Positions 57,951 to 64,000 of a DNA stretch of 64,000 bases are shown here, piece by piece (positions within the stretch are counted from its first letter, which is position 1; each line of letters begins with the position of its first letter). Position numbers and translations under genes: made by a program. This DNA comes from Flavobacteriales bacterium (lineage in GTDB: Bacteria; Bacteroidota; Bacteroidia; UBA10329), in NCBI GenBank assembly GCA_016124845.1, contig WGMW01000015.1:179909-243908 (forward strand). The letters run 5' to 3'. The notes beneath the pieces are model-generated. The model worked only from the letters and a program-made list of their open reading frames with translations. It was not told the origin of the DNA and ran no database searches.

Positions 57951-59837
57951 TTATCCTGGATAGGAGATCTGCACGGATCTGTACAAGGAAGAACCCACTT
58001 GATAGGTGGCGTTGATCACCCGTTTCAGCAGAATTTCCTGCGAATCAGAGGAGGCTTCCTCGTCCACATCTTCCTCCTTATCCTCGCGTTCCTTATCCAA
58101 TTCTTCCTGAAGTTTTTCCATCTCACGTTCCAACTCTTCTTTGGCGCGTTCCAGTTCCCGTTCCTTGTCTTCCAGCTGTCTGATGTTCACATCCACATCC
58201 AAATGAACACCGCTGTGGACAGAGGTTTTCGGGTCATCCAATCCTTCGCAATCCACGCAGGCCAAGCCATCAGGTGTCATGATCCATCTGCGACCGACCA
58301 TTTTGCTATCGCGAGTGTTGGTAACGTTGTCGATGTCGTAAATGATGCGCATCATGTCATCACTCAAGTAGATGGTGTAGCCAACTGGCAGCAGCAATTC
58401 CAGATCCAGTTCCTGTGTTCTCCACAGTTCTTCTTCAGGAATGGTGAAATAACCGTTGAAGAGAATGGACGTGTCTGACGCTACGAAACCATAATCGATC
58501 TTGTTGGCGCGCTGCATGGCCTCTTGCTTTTTATTGGCACGCGCGCTGCGCTTGATCACGAGTTTCGGGCCACCTGTTTTGGCGATGTTGATATCGAGTT
58601 CAGGCTTCCCATAGATCCTGTCCGAGTTGGGTGCCATCATCAGGTCGAGGTTGAAGATATCTACACCGAATGTAGGTTCATCATCTCCCAACGAGTTGTT
58701 CATGCCTAAGTGAATCACACGGTCTGGATCGGTTGTCAGGTTCAGTTCCACGGTTTCCGTGTCAATTCCCTCACTGATGAAATCCGTTGCAATGATGCCT
58801 CCGATGGCAAGGGACATGATCAGCCCGATGATCCACAGGGATACGAATGCGAGTCCGATGCCCCGTGGTCTTCTACGCAAATTGAAAAGCAGACGCAGCC
58901 CCACATAGGTGAGTGCCAACAGCGGAATGCCGTAGATGAGAATGAGTGCCAGATAAATGAAGGCCATCATTCCCGTTCCGCCCACAATATTGTGAAGGAT
59001 CTGCTGTGCTTCGATCGAACTGATCAGACCATCGTTGCTCAGACTGATGATGGTAGGGAAACCGAACCCAAGTGCAACCAATGCCGCAAAGCCTGTGACG
59101 CCCCCCACCAGAAACACGAATCCAAAGATCTTGGCGAAGAATTTAAGGATCAGCACGGCCAAGCTGCCAAGCAAGGTCAATGCACGGTGAATGGCATTTC
59201 CGACCCTTCGTCCGCCATGCGAGTTTCCATGAAGATCGTTCCATTTGTTCTTGACCGTCTCCAACTCTTCATTTACTCGCTTTTCAATATTGGAAACGGT
59301 CACCGACTCCCCCCGCATTTGCAGTTTTTCGGCCGTTGTTTTGGCTTCGGGCATGATGATCCAAAGGATGAAGTAGATGAACGCACCCGTTCCAAAGAAT
59401 ATAATGGTCAGCGCCAAGGCCAATCGCAGCCAAATGGGATCATCGATGCCCAAGTAGCTCGAAACGCCTGAGCAAACACCACCTACAATGCGGTTGTCAG
59501 GATCTCGGAACAGCTTTCTCGGTCCAGCGCTGCGCGAACTGTTCTTTTCGCTCCAAGTGGCTTCCTCAGGGTCGTCCTCCAAAAAAGCCTCTGGCTGTCC
59601 CATCACTTGAATTACATGGTTCACATCGGCAAGCGTTACCACCTGCTTCATGTCACCGATGCGCTCGTGCAGCATCTCCGCCAAGCGGGCCTCAATGTCG
59701 GTTATGATCTCATCGCGGCCTTGCGATTCGCTGAAATAGCTGCGTATCGTGTTCAGGTACGCTTCAAGTTTTTCGTATGCGTTCTCATCAATATGAAAAA
59801 CGTAGCCTGCTATGTTACTGGTTATCGTCTTGTTCAT
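57951..59837 (-). CDS. PspC-domain membrane protein
   Basis: 628 residues. Residues 1-~95 are a helical domain typical of PadR-linked PspC proteins (MNKTITSNIAGYVFHIDENA, EIITDIEARLAEMLHERIGD). PspC lies at about 108-165 (LFRDPDNRIVGGVCSGVSSY then GTGAFIYFILWIIMP). Four or five further membrane helices follow (about 215-360), then a beta-rich extracytoplasmic part with DUF-like repeats of short strands and a coiled coil at about 565-610 (LEDKERELERAKEELERE). PspC proteins take part in envelope stress response. It overlaps padR by ATGA, so expression follows PadR. Confidence 0.93.
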   Translation of the reverse strand: MNKTITSNIAGYVFHIDENAYEKLEAYLNTIRSYFSESQGRDEIITDIEARLAEMLHERIGDMKQVVTLADVNHVIQVMGQPEAFLEDDPEEATWSEKNSSRSAGPRKLFRDPDNRIVGGVCSGVSSYLGIDDPIWLRLALALTIIFFGTGAFIYFILWIIMPEAKTTAEKLQMRGESVTVSNIEKRVNEELETVKNKWNDLHGNSHGGRRVGNAIHRALTLLGSLAVLILKFFAKIFGFVFLVGGVTGFAALVALGFGFPTIISLSNDGLISSIEAQQILHNIVGGTGMMAFIYLALILIYGIPLLALTYVGLRLLFNLRRRPRGIGLAFVSLWIIGLIMSLAIGGIIATDFISEGIDTETVELNLTTDPDRVIHLGMNNSLGDDEPTFGVDIFNLDLMMAPNSDRIYGKPELDINIAKTGGPKLVIKRSARANKKQEAMQRANKIDYGFVASDTSILFNGYFTIPEEELWRTQELDLELLLPVGYTIYLSDDMMRIIYDIDNVTNTRDSKMVGRRWIMTPDGLACVDCEGLDDPKTSVHSGVHLDVDVNIRQLEDKERELERAKEELEREMEKLQEELDKEREDKEEDVDEEASSDSQEILLKRVINATYQVGSSLYRSVQISYPG

Positions 59838-60172
59838 CGTTTTTTGCTTTTGTCGGTTGTGCGGCTCACCGCCTCAACCAGTTCATTCCACGTAGTGTCC
59901 ATTTCATTCAGGAATTTCTGACCCATTTCTGTCAGCGCGTAGTATTTTCTCGGTGGTCCGCTGGTACTTTCTTCCCATCGGTAGTTCAGCAGCCCATCAT
60001 TCTTGAGCCGCGTCAGCAGCGGGTAGAGTGTGCCTTCCACCACGATCAGCTTTGCATCCTTCAGCGTTTGCAAAATGTCGGAAGCATACGCCTCTTCCTT
60101 GCTGATAATGGAGAGAATGCAGTACTCCAGTACCCCTTTTCGCATCTGCGATCTTATTCTCTCAATGTTCAT
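59834..60172 (-). CDS. PadR-family regulator of the PspC operon
   Basis: 112 residues (MNIERIRSQMRKGVLEYCIL). Winged helix SEDILQTL-like segment YASDILQTLKDAKLIVVEGT, LYPLLTRLKNDGLLNYRWEE, wing STSGPPRKYYALTEMGQKFL. It overlaps the PspC gene by 4 bp (ATGA). Two operator-like palindromes with matching TAC-N13-GTA geometry lie around its promoter, which fits autorepression released by an unknown cell-envelope signal. Confidence 0.95.
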   Translation of the reverse strand: MNIERIRSQMRKGVLEYCILSIISKEEAYASDILQTLKDAKLIVVEGTLYPLLTRLKNDGLLNYRWEESTSGPPRKYYALTEMGQKFLNEMDTTWNELVEAVSRTTDKSKKR

Positions 60173-60190
60173 CTTCTCTCTTCTTTACAA

Positions 60191-60209
60191 TACCTTGCAA
60201 TGCAAAGTA
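60191..60209. promoter_or_regulatory. PadR operator candidate, site 1
   Basis: TAC-c-TTGCA-a-TGCAA-a-GTA: eight of nine pairs match. It lies 18 bp upstream of the padR ATG, at or just after the expected transcription start. Confidence 0.6.
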
Positions 60210-60215
60210 CTGGGA

Positions 60216-60247
60216 CAAATGTATGTGATAAATATGGTACTATGCAA
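60216..60247 (-). promoter_or_regulatory. Promoter of the padR-pspC operon
   Basis: On the minus strand: TTG (complement of 60245-60247), 21 bp, TACATTTG (complement of 60216-60223), a full -7 match. The spacing is two bases longer than the ideal 19. Confidence 0.55.
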
Positions 60248-60263
60248 AACCAAGTACCATATT
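60231..60263. promoter_or_regulatory. PadR operator candidate, site 2
   Basis: AATATGGTACT and AGTACCATATT form perfect 11-base arms around 11 bp. Inside lies TAC-N13-GTA (60238-60256) with a central TGCAA, as in site 1; the two centres are 47 bp apart. Confidence 0.6.
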
Positions 60264-60353
60264 AATTTGTAAGTGACTGATAATCAGCGGTAAAAAATGA
60301 ATGTTCGTTTTTGAATGGTTGGGTTTGTAGGAAATCCTATAGATTTAAGACCT

Positions 60354-60881
60354 ATGGAATACACCAAGAAGGAGATCATCGATCAGCTCGAAAAGCAGTC
60401 GAAACAACTGAGGAGCTGGTTTCTCGATAAGCCGATAGAGAAGATGGAATATGCGCCAGAAGGTGCTTGGACGGCAGGGCAGCATCTGTTGCATCTCATT
60501 AAAAGCACCAAGCCATTGGGAAAGGGCATGGGCTACCCGCGCATTCTGCTGGTGTGGAAATTCGGGAAGGCCAAACATCCGAGCCGCTCTTATGAGGAGG
60601 TGATAAACGCGTACAAGCAAGCGCTGGAAAGAGGAGGCAAGGCCACAGGCGAGTACGTTCCGCGAGAGGTGAAAAAAGAGGAGCGCGAAGTGCTGGTGGA
60701 GCGTTTCCGTGAGGAAGTGAGTGTGCTTACCAATCAGGTGCATCAATGGTCGGAGAAGAATCTGGACAGGACCGCGGTGCCGCATCCGCTCATCGGAAAT
60801 CTTACGCTTCGCGAGATGCTCTACTTCACCATTTACCACATGGAGCATCATCTGAAAATTCTGGAAGAGCGATATTCGTAG
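60354..60881 (+). CDS. DinB-like metal-binding hydrolase-fold protein
   Basis: 175 residues from the ATG at 60354 (MEYTKKEIIDQLEKQSKQLR). Four-helix bundle of the DinB/YfiT type with His ligands in TAGQHLLHLIKS and YFTIYHMEHHLKI. DinB-like proteins include thiol S-transferases that use bacillithiol or similar thiols, but many are unassigned. First gene of a tight operon: the next start is 1 bp after its stop. Confidence 0.82.
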   Translation: MEYTKKEIIDQLEKQSKQLRSWFLDKPIEKMEYAPEGAWTAGQHLLHLIKSTKPLGKGMGYPRILLVWKFGKAKHPSRSYEEVINAYKQALERGGKATGEYVPREVKKEEREVLVERFREEVSVLTNQVHQWSEKNLDRTAVPHPLIGNLTLREMLYFTIYHMEHHLKILEERYS

Positions 60882-60882
60882 C

Positions 60883-61995
60883 GTGAAGTACCGTCCTGTT
60901 CTCCTTGTCCTCACTGTCTTTTGTCTTCTTTTCTCAGGCTGCGCCTTGATGCGGGGCGTGTTCCTCGGTTTCCCCGATCATAACGACATTCATCGTTTTC
61001 CTTCCAATCCCATTACTGCAAGCGATGATTGCTTTGAGTTTTACCCAGATGTGAAGGGCGTGATGAAGAACTTCCGTGTAACGGATTGGAGCAGTGGAAG
61101 TCCGTATTTCGTTACGTTGGATGAGCTGAATGCTTCCCGTCCCGTGCGCAGCATGGTGGTGATCAAGAACGATACGCTACTGTATGAGTTCTACGGACAG
61201 AAGACCGCAGCCGCTGACCTTGGTGCTTCCTATTCGGTGGCCAAGTCATTCACTTCTGCATTGGTAGGTATTGCCATTGATGAAGGGCACATTAAAAGCG
61301 TACATGATAAGGTGGTGGACTACATTCCCGAACTGAAAGATGTGGAAGGTTCGGAGAAGCTGGAGGTGGAACATCTGCTGAACATGACCTCGGGTTTCAA
61401 ACTCAAACTGAAAATAGATGCCGAGATCTACTACGGCAATAATGTGCTGAAGGCATTGAAGCAAGTGGAGTTTGCACACGAACCAGGAACCTATCAGGAA
61501 TACATCAATTTGGATGTGCAGTTGTTGGGCATCATCCTGCATCGCGCTACGGGAATGGTGCCTTCTGAATACCTGAGCGAGAAGCTTTGGAAGCCGATGC
61601 ACGCTTGCTCGGATGCGCTTTGGACGCGCGACAAGAAAGGGGAGGACAAGACCTTCTGCTGCATGGGGGCCACAGCCTTGGACTACGCCAAGTTCGGGCG
61701 GCTTTACCTGAACAACGGTAACTGGAACGGGACGCAGGTGATACCAGCAGAATGGGTGCAACGCTCCGTGAGCCGCGACACCACCAACGGCAGCAGTTTC
61801 GGCTACAACTACCTGTGGCACATAGGCGAAGCGGCCTATGGCGATTTTCTGGCCGATGGCATGTACAAGCAGCAGATCTATGTGCAGCCCGAAAAGAAAG
61901 TGGTGATCGTGCTGCTCTGTAACCGCGACAATGCCCTGAAAGCCGAACGGGTACGCTGGCGTCACGTTTGCCGACAGATCGTGGATCAGCTATGA
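60883..61995 (+). CDS. Serine beta-lactamase-fold hydrolase, lipoprotein
   Basis: 370 residues, GTG start at 60883. Lipobox LFSGC at Cys20 gives a lipoprotein. The penicillin-binding/class C-like fold shows the SxxK nucleophile (YSVAKS) and the YxN motif (QEYINLD); the third motif is less clear (HIGEAAYGDF). Members include esterases, D-aminopeptidases and 6-aminohexanoate-dimer hydrolases as well as beta-lactamases, so antibiotic resistance should not be assumed. Its stop overlaps the next ATG by 4 bp. Confidence 0.88.
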   Translation: MKYRPVLLVLTVFCLLFSGCALMRGVFLGFPDHNDIHRFPSNPITASDDCFEFYPDVKGVMKNFRVTDWSSGSPYFVTLDELNASRPVRSMVVIKNDTLLYEFYGQKTAAADLGASYSVAKSFTSALVGIAIDEGHIKSVHDKVVDYIPELKDVEGSEKLEVEHLLNMTSGFKLKLKIDAEIYYGNNVLKALKQVEFAHEPGTYQEYINLDVQLLGIILHRATGMVPSEYLSEKLWKPMHACSDALWTRDKKGEDKTFCCMGATALDYAKFGRLYLNNGNWNGTQVIPAEWVQRSVSRDTTNGSSFGYNYLWHIGEAAYGDFLADGMYKQQIYVQPEKKVVIVLLCNRDNALKAERVRWRHVCRQIVDQL

Positions 61996-62309
61996 ATCTG
62001 TTGTTTGTCTGCAGTAGAAATGAATGGCGTAGCCGCACGGCAGAAACCATCTTCAAGAACCACGGACAGCATCAGGTGCGCTCGGCAGGAACAGCATCTT
62101 CCGCCCGCCTCAAACTCAATTCGCAAATGCTGGATTGGGCCGATATGGTGTTTGTGATGGAGGAGAAGCACCATGACATCATCCGACAGAAGTTTCCCGA
62201 CAGCATCGGAGAGGATTCCATCATCGTGTTGCACATCCCTGACGAATACCGATACATGGATGCGGAGCTTATCGAGGAATTGAAGGCTTCTGTTGAACCC
62301 TACCTGTAG
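61992..62309 (+). CDS. Low-molecular-weight protein tyrosine phosphatase-like protein
   Basis: 105 residues from the ATG at 61992 (MNLLFVCSRNEWRSRTAETI), overlapping the hydrolase stop by ATGA. The CX5R phosphate loop is intact (Cys7 to Arg13). At 105 residues it is shorter than classical LMW-PTPs (about 150), and the general-acid Asp is not in the usual DPxY form; HIPDEYRYMD may serve. Substrate unknown. Confidence 0.85.
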   Translation: MNLLFVCSRNEWRSRTAETIFKNHGQHQVRSAGTASSARLKLNSQMLDWADMVFVMEEKHHDIIRQKFPDSIGEDSIIVLHIPDEYRYMDAELIEELKASVEPYL

Positions 62310-62318
62310 AAAACAAGA

Positions 62319-62349
62319 AGCCGCTCCACCTGTGACGGGTTTTGCGGCT
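62319..62349. terminator. Weak bidirectional hairpin between convergent genes
   Basis: AGCCGC (62319-62324) pairs with GCGGCT (62344-62349), and ACAAG and CTTGT flank it further out. The loop is long (19 nt) and there is no clear T-run. Confidence 0.35.
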
Positions 62350-62412
62350 CCTCAAGCTTGTCAGCAGTTCACCATAAACTGAAGACGGTGCGAAGGTACG
62401 GTTCGGACAACC

Positions 62413-63210
62413 TCAATCCAAAACCGTTTCCAGTTCCTTCAAGTACTGCGGATTCAGCGTGATTCCATTATGTCGCTGTCCCTGTAGCGTTATCAGCTTG
62501 TCCGTGGGTTTCAGCAACTGTTTCAATTTAACGGAAGAACCGTAGTAGATCACCTCATCCGCATCTCCATGAAAGATGACAATGGGAGCCTCGCAGTGCT
62601 GCACATACTTAAAGGTCTCCAGCTTGTACTTGAGCAGAAATGTAGGAACGAACGGATAGGTATGCTCCATCATGTCCACCAAGCTGTAGTATGGAGCCTG
62701 CAGCATGAGCATGCGCGGATGATTCTCTGTGGCCAGATGCGCTGCGGGTCCTGTACCGATGGAATAGCCCAACACGATGATCTTCTGTTCATCATACAGC
62801 TTCCGCATCCGATCATAGGCCTGCTGCACATCATCAAAGAACTGGGCCTGGCCGCTTATCTCTCCCTTGCTTTTGCCATAACCACGGTAATCGAGCATGA
62901 ACACATCGTAGCCATACGGCAGATAACTGAGCGCCACAGAACCCCACCCGGCCAAGGAACCACCATTGCCATGCAGGTAGAAGATAAGCCCCTTCGAACT
63001 ATCGGCCTTGAAAAGGAGCCCGTGCAACGGAGTGCCATCAGAGGCGGTGATCTCCACCTCTTCTGCCTGCCAGCTCGGTTGAAAGGTGTAGTCTTCACTC
63101 AGTTTCTGCGGGAAGAAGATAAGCTTCTCCTGACCCACATACAGCAGAACACATAGTGCCACATAGATGACCACGGCTGAAACAAGGAGGATTCGGAGAA
63201 TCTTTTTCAT
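62413..63210 (-). CDS. Membrane-anchored alpha/beta hydrolase (BEM46/ABHD13-like)
   Basis: 265 residues. One N-terminal membrane helix (about 5-25) anchors a hydrolase facing the periplasm or membrane surface. Nucleophile elbow GYSIGTGPA, oxyanion segment YLHGNGGSLAGWG, acid in HGDADEVI and His in QRHNGI. BEM46-like enzymes act on lipids or acylated proteins; the substrate is unknown here. A TAGCTTCG element lies 4 bp before the ATG. Confidence 0.9.
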   Translation of the reverse strand: MKKILRILLVSAVVIYVALCVLLYVGQEKLIFFPQKLSEDYTFQPSWQAEEVEITASDGTPLHGLLFKADSSKGLIFYLHGNGGSLAGWGSVALSYLPYGYDVFMLDYRGYGKSKGEISGQAQFFDDVQQAYDRMRKLYDEQKIIVLGYSIGTGPAAHLATENHPRMLMLQAPYYSLVDMMEHTYPFVPTFLLKYKLETFKYVQHCEAPIVIFHGDADEVIYYGSSVKLKQLLKPTDKLITLQGQRHNGITLNPQYLKELETVLD

Positions 63211-63260
63211 GGCACGAAGCTAAGCGAAAGGAGGTGTTTCGTTTGTTTTTGATTCGTTTG

Positions 63261-63394
63261 AGGAGGCCTCTCGCTGCGCTCGGGGAAGCAGGAACGGTTT
63301 GTTTCACTTTCCAACGCCTGTTTCGCTGACGATAGGAAGCGCCTGTTTCTGAAACGGTGGTTGTTGGAGGCCCCTCGCTACGCTCGGGGAAGCA
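63261..63394. repeat. Left copy of the composite repeat flanking the GIY-YIG gene
   Basis: It contains GGAACGGTTTGTTTC, then TGTTTCGCTGACGATAGGAA (63319-63338), then a 37-base block (63341-63377) shared 36/37 with the right copy. It is bordered by two 29-bp units of the type GGAGGCCCCTCGCTACG (63262-63290 and 63366-63394) that differ at two bases. Confidence 0.75.
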
Positions 63395-63402
63395 GGGGAG
63401 GG

Positions 63403-63720
63403 CTACCACTCTTGAATTGAATCGTTCAGAAAATCCCAATTGGGATTGAAATCTGTGATGAGCTTTTCCTTCTTCTCTCTTCGCCAGCCTTTCAATTCTT
63501 TTTCTCTGGCATAGGCATCATTCACGAATTGAAAATGCTCCCAGTAGAGGAGGAAATAGCAGTTGTACTTCCCTGCAAAGCTTGACTTTGGGCCAAGTGC
63601 GTTCTGATGATGTTCCTCCAAACGTTTCTGTAGATGGTTCGTCATTCCGATGTAGAGTACTTTTTTAGATCTGTTCGTTACGATGTAAACGAAATAGTTG
63701 TGCGAACCTATCGGTTTCAT
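63403..63720 (-). CDS. Single-domain GIY-YIG nuclease
   Basis: 105 residues from the ATG at 63720 (MKPIGSHNYFVYIVTNRSKK). The longer frame above runs through the flanking repeat and is not likely to be coding. Motif: VYIVTNRSKKVLYIGMTN with the two Tyr of GIY-YIG, then the catalytic Arg in LQKRLEEHH, and a later Glu near the AREKELKGW segment. Members of this short family are metal-dependent endonucleases of unknown role, common and often multi-copy in Bacteroidota. It stands between two direct copies of a composite repeat, about 10 and 30 bp away. Confidence 0.9.
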   Translation of the reverse strand: MKPIGSHNYFVYIVTNRSKKVLYIGMTNHLQKRLEEHHQNALGPKSSFAGKYNCYFLLYWEHFQFVNDAYAREKELKGWRREKKEKLITDFNPNWDFLNDSIQEW

Positions 63721-63750
63721 GTTCGTAAGGTAGTTTGTTTTGTTGAGTTT

Positions 63751-63899
63751 GAGATCCCTCGTTCCTCGGGGAAACTGGAACGGTTTGTTTCGCTGACGAT
63801 AGGAACCGACCGAAGGGAGCTCACGGCCGAAGGATGTAACTACCAGTGCCTGTTTCTGTAACGGTGGTTGTTGGAGGCCCCTCGTTCCTCGGGGAAACA
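63751..63899. repeat. Right copy of the composite repeat flanking the GIY-YIG gene
   Basis: It has the same block order as the left copy: CCTCG unit, GGAACGGTTTGTTTC (63777-63791), TGTTTCGCTGACGATAGGAA (63786-63805, identical 20/20), a 42-bp insert not seen on the left, the 37-base block (63848-63884), and a closing CCCCTCGTTCCTCGGGG unit. It lies in the same orientation as the left copy. The remaining bases to 64000 hold nothing I can name. Confidence 0.75.
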
Positions 63900-64000
63900 A
63901 AAACTGAACGATCAGACAACCGAAAAGAGGTGCTTGAAAGTCTATTCAGCAAGGAAGTCGTCAGTCCTTCATATTTATGTGTTCAATGTTTATAAGCCCA

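Noticed and set aside
58710..59471. Open frame of 253 codons opposite the PspC-domain gene
   Set aside because: Composition is dominated by Asp, Gln, Cys and His without hydrophobic core; the opposite strand has an unmistakable PspC protein.
60883..61995. Calling the serine hydrolase a beta-lactamase resistance gene
   Set aside because: SxxK and YxN are shared by many esterases and peptidases of this fold; nothing in the sequence or neighbourhood points to beta-lactams.
63721..63900. N-terminal extension of the GIY-YIG frame
   Set aside because: The extra 60 codons run through the right-hand repeat copy and give a proline/arginine-rich string with no match to the family; MKPIGSHNYF is the normal start.

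Overview
The window reads as a chromosome segment of a marine or freshwater Bacteroidota, most likely Flavobacteriales or a close relative. The reasons are four cargo proteins with type IX secretion (T9SS) C-terminal sorting domains, the order rpsL-rpsG-fusA-rpsJ-rplC with no tuf, secY running directly into infA, rplQ followed by carA and eno, promoters of the TTG-N19-TAnnTTTG type, and starts that almost never carry a Shine-Dalgarno sequence. I see no rRNA, tRNA, prophage, IS element or CRISPR array.

Layout. 1-14.3 kb is a cell-surface region: a 1493-residue repeat protein, an outer-membrane barrel, an rRNA m5C methyltransferase, an arylsulfotransferase-like secreted protein, a 1426-residue type B T9SS adhesin-like protein and a lipoprotein. 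14.3-24.4 kb is a regulatory and accessory stretch: a coiled-coil membrane protein, a response regulator/histidine kinase pair, a SAM methyltransferase next to a GbsR-type regulator with matching operator-like palindromes, a PadR regulator with an unusual membrane protein that looks like fused GldL and GldM parts, a HEPN-motif protein with a HigA antitoxin, exonuclease III and a 2OG-Fe(II) oxygenase. 24.6-41.7 kb is the str-S10-spc-alpha ribosomal super-operon: 32 genes between one clear promoter and one clear terminator. carA and eno follow.

44.2-64 kb is mixed: two GT39-like membrane glycosyltransferases, a UbiD-family decarboxylase, a FIST sensor with a SpoIIE-type phosphatase, RlmB, MurQ, a fused E1 alpha/beta 2-oxoacid dehydrogenase, a propeller protein with a T9SS tail, a PadR-PspC operon with two operator-like sites around its promoter, a DinB/serine hydrolase/tyrosine phosphatase-like operon, an alpha/beta hydrolase, and a small GIY-YIG nuclease gene lying between two direct copies of a composite repeat.

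The best candidates for undescribed biology are the HEPN-HigA pair (21.4-22.6 kb), the repeat-flanked GIY-YIG unit (63.2-63.9 kb), and the PadR-linked GldL/GldM-like fusion (19.0-20.8 kb). Many gene starts were moved to an internal ATG where the longest frame began at TTG or GTG or ran through an upstream gene. Functions are inferred from motifs read by eye; no database search was possible.
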